Shown: positions 25,956 through 34,383 of the stretch, piece by piece
How the letters are laid out: each line of letters opens with the position of its first letter
Position numbering within the stretch: position 1 is the stretch's first letter
DNA from: Clostridia bacterium
GTDB lineage: Bacteria > Bacillota > Clostridia > Peptostreptococcales > Acidaminobacteraceae
DNA length: 64,000 nucleotides
Assembly: GCA_018399635.1 (NCBI GenBank)
Contig: JAGYOH010000001.1
Span: 1 to 64,000 of the forward strand
Reading direction: 5' to 3'
Translations under genes and position numbers: made by a program
Notes under the pieces: model-generated
What the model was told of the DNA's origin: nothing
Databases searched by the model: none
What the model saw: the letters and a program-made list of their open reading frames with translations, nothing else

Positions 25956-26954
25956 CTACTTGACCTCCTTCGCCAGTTTTTGAGTCAGCAGGGGCAGTAC
26001 GTCAAACAGGTCCCCGACAATGCCGAAATCCGACACTTGAAAGATGGTGGCGTCTTCATCGGTGTTGATGGCAATGATGGTTTCTGCGGTTTTCATCCCC
26101 GCCAGATGCTGGATGGCTCCTGAAATACCGATGGCGAAATAGACGTTGGGAGTCACGGTCTTGCCGCTGAGGCCCACCTGCTGGGGATACCTGGCCCATC
26201 CGCGATCCACCGCATCCCTCGAAGCCCCCACCACGCCGCCCATGGCATGGGCCAGATCCGAGAGCATTTTGAAATTGTCGATTTTCTTCATGCCCTTGCC
26301 GCCGGAAACCACAATGTCCGATTCCTGGATATTGATGTCCTCCTCTCCGCCGGAGATGGTTTCCAGATGCTTGACCCGGTCGTCGTAGAGGTCCCGGGAG
26401 AATTCGATTCTTTCAACCACGCCTTCCCGGGACTCGTCCAGTTCCAGAGGCCGCGAGGACTTGGGTCTCACCGTCGCCATCTGGGGCCTTGAATCCGGCG
26501 ACTTGATGGTGGCCAGAATATTCCCCCCGATGGCCGGGCGGGTCTGAAGCAGGTTTCTCGTTGTTTCTTCAATGCCCAGTTCAGTACAGTCCGCCGTCAG
26601 TCCCGCGTGAATTCTCATGGCCACATGGGGCATGAGGGTCCTGCCGTTCACCGTCGCCGCCGACAGGATGATCTCCGGCTTTTTCTTGTCAATCAGGTCA
26701 ATCAGCACCTTGCTGTAGGTTTCAACAATGAACCGGTCCAGCAGAGGATCCTCGACCAGGATGACGCGGTCGGCTCCTCTTTGGATCAACTCCTTCACCC
26801 GTTCCTCCTTGACCTTGCCGCCGATGAGGACTGAAACCAGTTCTTCTTCGAGCTCATCCGCCAGTTTTCTGCCTCTTGACAAAAGTTCGAAGGAAACGGC
26901 TTTCAAATCACCCTCATGGGCTTCTGCTATCGTCCAGACTCCTTTATATTCCAT
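25956..26954 (-). CDS. lctC: Electron transfer flavoprotein alpha subunit (LctC/EtfA)
   Basis: Carries FAD between LctD and the beta subunit. The N-terminal domain (about 1-190) has AATVNGRTLMPHVAMRIHAGLTADCTEL, quoted in part: HAGLTADCTEL. The FAD-binding C-terminal domain has VGASRDAVDRGW, PQQVGLSGKTV, YFAIGISGAIQHLAGM and the AINTDEDATIFQVSDFGIVGD run (short parts shown). The length of 332 lacks the extra N-terminal ferredoxin-like domain with a CxxC cluster reported for A. woodii LctC; there is no such Cys group here. The stop codon abuts the lctD ATG. Confidence 0.93.
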   Translation of the reverse strand: MEYKGVWTIAEAHEGDLKAVSFELLSRGRKLADELEEELVSVLIGGKVKEERVKELIQRGADRVILVEDPLLDRFIVETYSKVLIDLIDKKKPEIILSAATVNGRTLMPHVAMRIHAGLTADCTELGIEETTRNLLQTRPAIGGNILATIKSPDSRPQMATVRPKSSRPLELDESREGVVERIEFSRDLYDDRVKHLETISGGEEDINIQESDIVVSGGKGMKKIDNFKMLSDLAHAMGGVVGASRDAVDRGWARYPQQVGLSGKTVTPNVYFAIGISGAIQHLAGMKTAETIIAINTDEDATIFQVSDFGIVGDLFDVLPLLTQKLAKEVK

Positions 26955-26963
26955 GTGAACCTC

Positions 26964-27761
26964 CTAAATGATTTCTTTCTTTTTCATGAATTCAATCAAA
27001 CCGTCGACGGCTTCCTCAAGACTGTGGTCGTCCACCACCTTGTAGATCTTCCCGCCCCGGGTGACCTTGGGGGTTTCAATTTTCACCACCCGGGTCGGTG
27101 AACCCGTCAGGCCCAGATGATTTTCAACGACATCCAGATCCGCCACGCTGTAGGTCGGAATGTCCGTCTTCCTGGCCCGCTGCTTGCCTCTGAGGGTGGG
27201 CAGCCTCGGATAACTGATCTCCTTGACCACCGTGAGGAGGGCCGGCAGGGGCAGCCTGAGCTTTTCATAACCCTCTTCCGTCATTCTTTCAACCGTGATG
27301 GAGGTCCCGGTCACGGCATCGATTCTGCTGACGTAGGTGGCCAGGGGCAGATCCATCGCGGAGGCGATATTGGGGCCCACCTGTCCCGTATCGCCGTCGG
27401 TGGCCCTCTCGCCGGCGATGATCAGATCAACGGCCCCGATTTTTTCAATGGCCTTGACCAGAACGTAGGCGGTCGACCAGGTATCCGCCCCGGCGAACTT
27501 GCGGTCTGAAATCAGAACCCCGTCATCGCAGCCCATGGCAAGGGCTTCTCTGAGGGCCTTGTCCGCGGATGGCGGTCCCATGGTGACGACGGTGACTCTG
27601 CCACCGTGGCTTTCCTTGACCTGTATCGCAATTTCTATCGCATACAAGTCCAGGGGATTGATGATGCTTTCGACACCATCCCGCATCATGGTGCCGGTTT
27701 CCGTGTCCATCTTGACATTGCTCGTTTCCGGCACCTGCTTGATTGGTACAATAATGTTCAT
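26964..27761 (-). CDS. lctB: Electron transfer flavoprotein beta subunit (LctB/EtfB)
   Basis: Partner of LctC. The 265 residues start MNIIVPIKQVPETSNV, typical for EtfB. IIAGERATDGDTGQVGP resembles the site that binds the bifurcating FAD/NAD in bifurcating ETFs, where classical respiratory ETFs carry an AMP site instead. The frame remains open 30 codons upstream, but ATG 27761 has AAGGAGGGTGTTT before it. It is the first structural gene; an ATGGTCTGACCAT palindrome is 23 bases upstream, suited to repression by LctA. Confidence 0.93.
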   Translation of the reverse strand: MNIIVPIKQVPETSNVKMDTETGTMMRDGVESIINPLDLYAIEIAIQVKESHGGRVTVVTMGPPSADKALREALAMGCDDGVLISDRKFAGADTWSTAYVLVKAIEKIGAVDLIIAGERATDGDTGQVGPNIASAMDLPLATYVSRIDAVTGTSITVERMTEEGYEKLRLPLPALLTVVKEISYPRLPTLRGKQRARKTDIPTYSVADLDVVENHLGLTGSPTRVVKIETPKVTRGGKIYKVVDDHSLEEAVDGLIEFMKKKEII

Positions 27762-27783
27762 AAACACCCTCCTTCGTGGTCTT

Positions 27784-27796
27784 ATGGTCTGACCAT
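27784..27796. promoter_or_regulatory. FadR-type operator O1 before lctB
   Basis: ATGGTC-T-GACCAT is a perfect 6+1+6 palindrome of the TGGTnnnACCA type recognised by FadR-subfamily GntR regulators such as LldR and PdhR. It lies 23 bases before the lctB start codon. A possible promoter, TTGCTG, 17 bases, CATTAAT, runs into it. Confidence 0.72.
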
Positions 27797-27896
27797 TAAT
27801 GCTAAAAAAAATTTTATGCAGCAAGATAACGCAATATCGTCTCATTATCACGGTATTTCTTGAAATAACAGAGACTAATGGTCATATTTACCACTT

Positions 27897-27914
27897 ATTG
27901 GTCTTACCACTAAT
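27897..27914. promoter_or_regulatory. FadR-type operator O2, upstream site
   Basis: ATTGGTCTTACCACTAAT contains TGGT-CTT-ACCA, a second copy of the lactate-operon operator about 110 bases upstream of O1. A half-site AATGGTC lies just before it (27878-27884). Two sites in phase could support looping by a LctA dimer pair; this is inference. The remaining intergenic DNA (27915-28147) is AT-rich near 27930-27965 and otherwise shows no gene. Confidence 0.62.
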
Positions 27915-28147
27915 CTCAACTTATCACAATAGTCAGAACATTTAAATAATAGATAATTTATTAACAAGACCTCCGGTCCCCCGCTAAAAAAGCGAGACAC
28001 CTGGAAGACTCTGATTCATGAGATGTTTTTTTCGGAAGACTTTTTTCATCGGATCGTCACTTCCAGGGGGCTGCCAGGACCTCATTTCCACCGGGAATCT
28101 TCTCCCGCCACCGCCGCATTGACAAAGAGCCGCCACCTTCGGGCATC

Positions 28148-28187
28148 AAAAAACCCGAGGGTCGGGGTTTCAATCCGGATCCTCGGG
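28148..28187 (-). terminator. Terminator after lctA
   Basis: CCCGAGG pairs with CCTCGGG across a loop that can itself pair (CCGG...CCCCG), followed by TTTTTT on the minus strand. It separates the regulator transcript from lctB. Confidence 0.75.
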
Positions 28188-28208
28188 ATGGGATTCTGTC
28201 TGTTGCGG

Positions 28209-28910
28209 TCAGATGTCTTCGCCCTCGATGCTTTCGTAGACGGAATAAAAATGTCTCCTCATGGCATCCTGGGCCAGGCGGGGGTTTTTCTGGCCCAGGG
28301 CCTTGACCACATCCTTGTGGATTCTGATCAGCCGGCCCTGCTCGGAGATGTTTTTAGCGATAATCAGTCTGGCATTGGCGATGAAACTGGTCATCAGGGA
28401 GGAAATGGCGTCAAGCATGACGATGATGAGGTAATTGCCGGTGGCTTCGGCAATCAGATAATGGATCTTCTTGTCGATTTCAACGCTCTCGGCTTCATCG
28501 TCGGAGTTTTCAAGGGCCTGCATCAGGTCGTTGAGCTTTTTCAGGTGGTCGTCGGTGATCCTTTCCGCCGCCAGGCCCGCCGCTTCAACCTCTAGAATCA
28601 TTCTGATCTCCAGGATATCCCGAAAAGTACCGTTGTTGATCTTGAACATGATGGTCAGCGGTTCGAAGATGGTGGGCCTTTCAAAATTGCTGATGAAATT
28701 TCCTTCTCCAGGCCGGCTCTCGATCAAGCCCATGATTTCCAGGGACCTTATCGATTCGCGAATCGACGCCCTCGACACGTTGAAGGCCTCTGCCAACTGC
28801 CTTTCCGGCGGCAGCTTGTCGCCTTTTTTAAGGACCTCCGACAGAATCAGATCCTGAATCTGTTTATTGATCTGCTGATAGATTTTTCCCGGTATGACTT
28901 CATGAAACAT
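28209..28910 (-). CDS. lctA: GntR/FadR-family regulator of lactate use (LctA)
   Basis: Repressor presumed to sense lactate and bind the TGGTCTGACCA sites at the lctB promoter. The 233 residues comprise a GntR winged helix (about 8-75: KGDKLPPERQLAEAFNVSR, SIRESIRSLEIMGLIESRPG) and an all-helical FCD ligand domain (about 90-225) with the metal-binding-type pattern in EIRMILEVEAAGLAAER and DKKIHYLIAEATGN. Start ATG 28910 follows AAAGGAGGCCGTCC. Upstream position and direction match lctA of A. woodii, but here a terminator and about 450 bases separate it from lctB. Confidence 0.9.
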   Translation of the reverse strand: MFHEVIPGKIYQQINKQIQDLILSEVLKKGDKLPPERQLAEAFNVSRASIRESIRSLEIMGLIESRPGEGNFISNFERPTIFEPLTIMFKINNGTFRDILEIRMILEVEAAGLAAERITDDHLKKLNDLMQALENSDDEAESVEIDKKIHYLIAEATGNYLIIVMLDAISSLMTSFIANARLIIAKNISEQGRLIRIHKDVVKALGQKNPRLAQDAMRRHFYSVYESIEGEDI

Positions 28911-29022
28911 GGACGGCCTCCTTTGAGAACTCTGACAATATTATAGCATTTTCCGGGAAATGTTGCTTGGATTCTCATGGTTCTTTAAAAATCCGGGTCT
29001 CCCGGTCCGTGTTACTCCAAGG

Positions 29023-29057
29023 GAAACGGCCTGGCGCTTTCTCCTCCAGACCGTTTC
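29023..29057 (-). terminator. Hairpin terminator after the GLUG-repeat protein
   Basis: GAAACGGTCTGG pairs with CCAGGCCGTTTC around AGGAGAAAGCG on the minus strand. The T-run is short (TTTCCC). A related hairpin (CAGTCTGGAGG...CCTTCCAGGCTG, 31774-31807) lies upstream of the same gene. Confidence 0.6.
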
Positions 29058-29145
29058 GAACTGCTGCGGTTCATGTTTTCCAGTCCCACAAGACTTGTTT
29101 CAACAAACCCCGTCTATCATTACTTTTGAAGCGCCGGACCCGGTC

Positions 29146-31362
29146 CTAGGGGAAAAAAGGGTCAAACTCCCAGATGATGCCCGGATTGATGGGATCCAGG
29201 GGAATTTCGGGAAGGAAGGGGTCAAATTCAAAGATGGTCGGCGGCAGGAAGAATTCAAAGTCCTGGCCGTCGAGGCCGTTGGGGTCTGAAACCCAGGCCG
29301 TCATATCGGCTTCATCCGAATGTCTCAGCAGTACCGCGGCCCCATTGGCGGTGTTGTCCAGGACTGCGGTGCCTGCATCTTCGCCCAGGATGCGGTGGAT
29401 ATCCGCATTTGCGGGATCATCCGAAAGGAAGAAGCTGTAGCGGTAGCTGGCAATCCCGGAGTAGTTGCCGTCAATGGTGGCTGTTCCCGTGTTGTGCCCC
29501 AGGACACCCCCCATGTCATACCAGCCCGTCAGGGTGCCGTAGGTGCTGCAATCGAGGATTTCCATAGCCTCCGTGGACTGGCCGGCGATGCCGCCGATCT
29601 TCGAGGAATAGGTCATGAAGAGATACAGACCGGTGATTTCTCCTTCGGTATGGCTTTCTTCAATATGCGCGCCACCCTCGTTGAGGCCGACAATCCCGCC
29701 TGCCGTATTCTGGCCGGTGATGGCAAGACCGCTGAAACTGCAGCCATTGACACTCAGGGTACTGCCGCCGTCGGCATGACCCACCACCCCGCCGGCATGG
29801 CCGACATCCCGGTCATCTCCGACATGGATGCCTTCACCGTCACAGTCCGTAATCTGGGTATGGCCGCTGGCCCGTCCGATCAAACCGCCCCCGTGGGTGA
29901 CCCCACCGATATCGCTGTCGGTGACTCTGACGCCGGTCCATATGCCGCCCTCGTCCGTGCCGGCGATGCCGCCGCAAACCGCACCACCGCCGTGGATACT
30001 GATGTCCTCGAAGGCCACATTGGTGATTTCACCACCGGCCAGAACCAGCCCGAAGAGACCTGCGCCCCCACCGGCGGGATCCAGACCGGGATCATAGTTG
30101 ATCTCGACATTCTTGATTTTATGGCCGTTTCCGTTCAATTTTCCTCCGAAACGCGGGACTAAAGGCCCGTTGATCACGCCACCGGGGCCCGAGAGCTCGG
30201 CATTGATTTCATAGTAGTCCGCCGGTTCCACATTCATCATGTCAAGATCCTCGAACCGGTAGAGCTGCCAGGGATCATCGATGGTTCCGGCACCCACATC
30301 GGCGATGATGAATTCCGCCATGACCGGACCCTCCGGAGCTGACTGGATGAGGCCGGGGTCGATGCTGACGGTCACGGTTTCATCCTCGGCGATCCGGTAA
30401 TTTTGAGATGCCGGAATCTCCACCGTCACCAGGGAGGGGGACAATCTGGTGACGGCGGTATGATCCAGGTCCACGGCGGAATCGAAGGAAACCACCGTAT
30501 CCAGATCGCCATCAAAACCTTCCAGGAAAAGCCGGGTATGGGCATTGTCCTCCCCCAGATCACTGACAAAGGAGCCGTTGGTCAAGGTGAAGGAAACCAC
30601 GGTTTCCCCCTTGACCAACGCAATCTCATAATTGAGATAGCCCGTCGCCTCCACGGCTGCTTCCGGCGCCGTTTCCGGGGATGCCGGCGTGAACAAGCCG
30701 TAGGCAGAGGCCACCACCGGATCGATGGCCCCCTGGCCCACCAGCCAGGCCGCCAGGGTTTCAGTCGACCCATTGCGGGTGGTTTCCAGGGCTTCCAGGG
30801 TCGCCACACACAGTTTGGCCATGGTGAAGGCGTCTGCTTCATCCAGCCGGACCAGACCGACAGCCGTGGCCATCTCCATCACATCAGGCATGGACGCTGA
30901 GCCGGACCAGGAAAAATCGGTGTTCTCCACATAACCCAGAGAAACCAGCATCAGCTTGTAGTATTCCTTGACCGACATGTCATCATTCGGATCGAAGCTG
31001 CCGTCCGGTTTGCCGTTGTAGCCGATTGCCGGATGCTCCTTCAAATAACCCAGAATGTTCTGACCGCCGATCCAGGCCAGATCCAGGTAATCCGTAAAAT
31101 TTTCCGAGTAGCCGTAGCCCTCGGCCACGGACAAGAATCCCCTCAGACCCACGATCAACTTGGCCCCCTGGTACCGCTTGGGGGTTGTCGCCAGATAGGC
31201 GGGGGTCAGACCTTCTCCGGTACCCACGACCATATCGATTGCTTCACAGACTTCCGTCGCCCGGTCCTGGTACTGCTGGTAGGTTTCAACACTGAAGGCG
31301 AAAGGGGTCACAAGAGTCATCAACAATGAAATCATCAACAAAGCCACTATTTTTCGTTTCAT
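29146..31362 (-). CDS. Secreted GLUG-repeat surface protein
   Basis: A 738-residue exported protein. A clean signal peptide (MKRKIVALLMISLLMTLV...) is cleaved near AFSVE. Residues about 20-240 are helical and include DGSFDPNDDMSVKEYYKLM, an SLH-like wall-binding pattern. A linker and a beta domain follow (about 240-350). From about 358 the stretch GTIDDPWQLYRFEDLDMM introduces a beta-helix of GLUG-type repeats (AGGVVGHADGG, AGGIVGLNEGG, IGGIAGQS, MGGVLGHNTG). The C-terminus repeats EFDPFLP and EFDPFFP. ATG 31362 was chosen because AAAGGAGG precedes it and the signal peptide starts there; the open frame extends 53 codons further up. Role: probably adhesion or cell-surface structure. Confidence 0.8.
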   Translation of the reverse strand: MKRKIVALLMISLLMTLVTPFAFSVETYQQYQDRATEVCEAIDMVVGTGEGLTPAYLATTPKRYQGAKLIVGLRGFLSVAEGYGYSENFTDYLDLAWIGGQNILGYLKEHPAIGYNGKPDGSFDPNDDMSVKEYYKLMLVSLGYVENTDFSWSGSASMPDVMEMATAVGLVRLDEADAFTMAKLCVATLEALETTRNGSTETLAAWLVGQGAIDPVVASAYGLFTPASPETAPEAAVEATGYLNYEIALVKGETVVSFTLTNGSFVSDLGEDNAHTRLFLEGFDGDLDTVVSFDSAVDLDHTAVTRLSPSLVTVEIPASQNYRIAEDETVTVSIDPGLIQSAPEGPVMAEFIIADVGAGTIDDPWQLYRFEDLDMMNVEPADYYEINAELSGPGGVINGPLVPRFGGKLNGNGHKIKNVEINYDPGLDPAGGGAGLFGLVLAGGEITNVAFEDISIHGGGAVCGGIAGTDEGGIWTGVRVTDSDIGGVTHGGGLIGRASGHTQITDCDGEGIHVGDDRDVGHAGGVVGHADGGSTLSVNGCSFSGLAITGQNTAGGIVGLNEGGAHIEESHTEGEITGLYLFMTYSSKIGGIAGQSTEAMEILDCSTYGTLTGWYDMGGVLGHNTGTATIDGNYSGIASYRYSFFLSDDPANADIHRILGEDAGTAVLDNTANGAAVLLRHSDEADMTAWVSDPNGLDGQDFEFFLPPTIFEFDPFLPEIPLDPINPGIIWEFDPFFP

Positions 31363-31691
31363 ACTAGCCTCCTTTTCACTGGACACGCCATGAAAGAGCA
31401 CTATTTCATGAGAAAAAAACCGTCGGCTCATGTCACTGCTCCCAAGATCACCACCCTTGTTCAATTTTATTGAAAATTGCTTGAGCAGCCTTCCTCCTGC
31501 GTCACCCTTGATGAAATTCATCTGATTCCCGGCCCTACTTGACGGGTCACTGCGTCAGCAAAAGCAAAAGAAGCTTTCCAGTACCGGTAGCCTGCCGGAC
31601 CTGAAAAAAGTACTCTCTCCCCCGGCTCTTGACCGCCCCTGCAAAAAATCCCTTTCAACTCATTGGACAGTCGTTTCACATTTGTATCTAA

Positions 31692-31720
31692 TATGTACTA
31701 TCAAGTCACTAAAATGTCAA
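31692..31720 (-). promoter_or_regulatory. Predicted promoter of the GLUG protein gene, with long leader
   Basis: TTGACA (31720-31715), 17 bases, TACATA (31697-31692) on the minus strand. Transcription from here gives an untranslated leader of about 320 bases before ATG 31362. The leader (31363-31685) has stems such as CCGG-CAGGCTA-CCGG and TGACG-CAGTGACC-CGTCA, but I could not match a known riboswitch class. Confidence 0.5.
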
Positions 31721-31773
31721 TATTTGTACTTATTATGTAAACAAAAAGTTAAATTGAGAAATATTTCCATTGA

Positions 31774-31807
31774 AAACAGCCTGGAAGGTTCTCCCTCCAG
31801 ACTGCTT
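31774..31807 (-). terminator. Second hairpin downstream of the first TRAP cluster
   Basis: AGCAGTCTGGAGG pairs with CCTTCCAGGCTGTT around GAGAA and is followed by TTTTC. It may be a back-up terminator for dctP, between it and the GLUG protein promoter. The stretch 31808-31972 holds no gene. Confidence 0.55.
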
Positions 31808-31972
31808 CAGTCAAAACTCGATGATTCATAAATTTTTTTATCACTCATACCCATTACTTTTAGGTAGTTGGTTGTTGACAAGCAGATGACGCAACATCTA
31901 GTTTTCTCAAGTGTTTCTTTTTTTCCCAGGCTTGTCCCGATTGCAGCAATAATCTACAAGACTATTTGGAAG

Positions 31973-32009
31973 AGACAAGGGGGCACGTCCTAGCACACCT
32001 CCCTTGTCT
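31973..32009 (-). terminator. Terminator after dctP of the first TRAP cluster
   Basis: AGACAAGGG pairs with CCCTTGTCT over a 19-base loop. It starts 12 bases after the dctP stop. No long T-run follows, so efficiency is uncertain. Confidence 0.6.
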
Positions 32010-32020
32010 TGGAGGAAAAC

Positions 32021-33046
32021 CTATTGACCGACCACCTTGTCAAAAAGATCCGCACCGAATTCATCCTTGATCAATGGCCATACTTCCGTTTGAATCTTCG
32101 CCTTCATCGCTGCCAGTTCCTCATCCGAAAAATCATAGACCACGATGCCGAGATCTGCGAGCATTGCTTCATTCTGCTCTTGTTCTTCTTCAGCAACTGC
32201 GTATCGATTTTCTTCAAATTTCACCCCTTCAGATTCCAACAGGGCCTGCTCTTCAGCACTCAATTCATTCCAAAGATCGAGATTCATGTACAAAAACCAC
32301 ATCTCAAAATGATCGTTGAGGGGAAGATAGTATTTTGTCAAATCTCTAAAGCTTGAATAATATCCTTCAGCACCGGATCCGATCACTCCATCCACAATGC
32401 CTGTCTGCATGGAGGTGAAGGCCTCTGAATAAGCGATGGGGGTCGCTATGAAGCCCAGGGCGTCGGCGGTCAATTCGTATTGCTTCATGGCCGGAACGCG
32501 AATCTTAATCCCCTTGTTCACGTTGACATCCCCGGGAGATTCCGGTTCCACCGCCAGGGCGATACCGCCAAAGTACTTCGGATAGGCTGCCAGCAATCTG
32601 ATGTTCTGTTCTTCCAGGCGGCTTCTCAGCTCATCCATCAAGGGTCCGTCAGAACTGAACATTTCCTCGGCCTCCGCCCAGTTGGAAACCAGATAAGGTG
32701 CTGATGCGATTCCCAGCCCCTTGTCCACACTCGTTCCAAGAGGGGCCAGCTGCATTTCGACATCTCCCAGGCTGACCCGTTCCTGAACCACGGTATAGTT
32801 GCCCAACTGAGAAGCTGGATAGATTTCCAGCGTCAACTGTCCTTCGGAACCCTTCTTCAGTGCTTCTGCAAGAGCCACCATATCATCATGGGTCGAGGTG
32901 CCTTCAGGCCGGACGTGTCCTACCTTCCAGGAGCGCGATTCAAAAGTCATTTGCGCTTCACTTGCCGGAGCTTCATTGCCGGTACAAGCCGCCAAGGACA
33001 CGACAAGCAGCACCAATACCATCAACAAACTAATTCTTTTTCCCAT
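32021..33046 (-). CDS. dctP: TRAP transporter substrate-binding lipoprotein (DctP), cluster 1
   Basis: Binds an organic anion outside the membrane and passes it to DctQM. The lipobox LAAC gives lipidated Cys21. The mature DctP fold has the arginine region IKIRVPAMKQYELTADALGF, which usually contacts the substrate carboxylate, then TSMQTGIVDGVIGSGAEGYYSSF and the C-terminal helices. The length of 341 is normal. It ends a minus-strand unit behind dctQ and dctM. The neighbouring octopine-dehydrogenase-like enzyme suggests an amino or imino acid substrate; the sequence alone does not tell. Confidence 0.9.
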   Translation of the reverse strand: MGKRISLLMVLVLLVVSLAACTGNEAPASEAQMTFESRSWKVGHVRPEGTSTHDDMVALAEALKKGSEGQLTLEIYPASQLGNYTVVQERVSLGDVEMQLAPLGTSVDKGLGIASAPYLVSNWAEAEEMFSSDGPLMDELRSRLEEQNIRLLAAYPKYFGGIALAVEPESPGDVNVNKGIKIRVPAMKQYELTADALGFIATPIAYSEAFTSMQTGIVDGVIGSGAEGYYSSFRDLTKYYLPLNDHFEMWFLYMNLDLWNELSAEEQALLESEGVKFEENRYAVAEEEQEQNEAMLADLGIVVYDFSDEELAAMKAKIQTEVWPLIKDEFGADLFDKVVGQ

Positions 33047-33070
33047 CTTTAAATCCTCCTTTAGTATTAT

Positions 33071-34381
33071 TTAACCCAGACCGAACAGTCTTGGCAAAAA
33101 CATGGATAGTGGTTCCCAGAAACTGGTGACAAATACTACCGGCAAATAACCCAACAGTAGAAAAATCATTGTAGGTCTGAGAATTTCGCTGAATTCCGCC
33201 TTTCCTATCCTCATGCCGAGATACAGGATGCTGGCATAGGGGGGTGTCACACCTCCCATGGCGAGATTGACTCCCATGATGGCCGCAAAGTGGATCGGAC
33301 TGATTCCCAGCTCGGTAACCAGGGGGAGCAATAGGGGTGCAACCAGAATCATTCCCGTCACATCATTGACAATCATTCCCACCAGGAACAAGAATAGATT
33401 GATGATAATCAACAAGATCACTTTGTTGCTGGTGATATTGAACAAGAGCTCGATGATCGCCTGGGGAACCCGGAGCATCACGAAGGTCTGACTCAGCATC
33501 AGGGTGAAGAAAATCATGGTCATGATGGCCCCTACTGAAGCTGCCGACTCGGATACCAGCTGATGCAACCGGTTGCCGTTTAGCTCCTTGTAGATGAACC
33601 AGCCCACCGGCAGAGTGAATACTGCGGCGACGGCAGCGGCTTCAGTCGGGGTGAAAATTCCCCCGTAGATGCCGCCAAGGATGATGATGGGCATCATCAA
33701 CGCCGGAATGGCCACGATAATGCGTTTTTTATTGAGATTTCGTCTCGTGTACTTGTCCATGGCCTCTTCCAGCTGGATGTCCGGAAATCGATGGGACCAG
33801 ATAAGGTTGATGATTGAAAACAGCAGGACGATCAGAAGGCCGGGGCCCACCGTGGATAAAAACGCGGCCAGGATGGAGGTATCCGTCACCCAACCGTAAA
33901 AAATCATGATGATGCTCGGCGGAATCAGCAGTCCGAGCACTGATGAAACCGTTACCAGTGCCGTCGAATAACCTCTGGGATATCCCTGCTCGATCATTCT
34001 CGGAATCAGAATGGGGCCGGTTGCTGCCACTCCGGTAAAACCGCTGCCGGAAATCGCTCCAATCATGGCACAGGTCACCACAGCCACAACGCCGATTCCA
34101 CCCTTGATTCTTCCGACGAATATATCCGCAAAATTCAATAGGTGTTTGGCAATCCCCGAACCACCCATCAAGGTACCCGCCAGGATGAAGAGCGGACTTG
34201 CCAGTAGAATCGGACTGATCATCTGGTTGAACCCCCACAGCATCATGCTCTTCATGGAGGCTCCACCGAAAACAGCCATGAAGGCCAGTGCACCTCCGAA
34301 GCAATACGGCAGGGGAATGCTCATCATCAGCAGTACCACTAAAATCACTACATCAATGATTACAATCGTTAACATATCCAT
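33071..34381 (-). CDS. dctM: TRAP transporter large permease (DctM), cluster 1
   Basis: The ion-coupled transport subunit, about 436 residues, with roughly 12 helices of the IT superfamily. Landmarks: ISGSGFTGVAATGPILIPRMIEQGYPRG, quoted here as ISGSGFTGVAATGPILIPRM, plus SVLGLLIPPSIIMIFYG and the second-half repeat LVGMIVNDVTGMILVAPLLLPL. I start at ATG 34381 after GGAAGGGGGAATAAGC. The longer frame from 34408 overlaps dctQ. It is placed 3 bases after dctQ. Confidence 0.9.
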   Translation of the reverse strand: MDMLTIVIIDVVILVVLLMMSIPLPYCFGGALAFMAVFGGASMKSMMLWGFNQMISPILLASPLFILAGTLMGGSGIAKHLLNFADIFVGRIKGGIGVVAVVTCAMIGAISGSGFTGVAATGPILIPRMIEQGYPRGYSTALVTVSSVLGLLIPPSIIMIFYGWVTDTSILAAFLSTVGPGLLIVLLFSIINLIWSHRFPDIQLEEAMDKYTRRNLNKKRIIVAIPALMMPIIILGGIYGGIFTPTEAAAVAAVFTLPVGWFIYKELNGNRLHQLVSESAASVGAIMTMIFFTLMLSQTFVMLRVPQAIIELLFNITSNKVILLIIINLFLFLVGMIVNDVTGMILVAPLLLPLVTELGISPIHFAAIMGVNLAMGGVTPPYASILYLGMRIGKAEFSEILRPTMIFLLLGYLPVVFVTSFWEPLSMFLPRLFGLG

Positions 34382-34383
34382 GC

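Noticed and set aside
27915-28147. Small ORF or regulatory RNA between lctA and lctB
   Set aside because: No frame with an RBS, no conserved structure recognised; AT-rich spacer apart from the two operators and the lctA terminator.
31363-31521. Extended N-terminus for the surface protein (start near 31521)
   Set aside because: The 53 extra codons have no signal function, and the RBS and signal peptide both point to ATG 31362.
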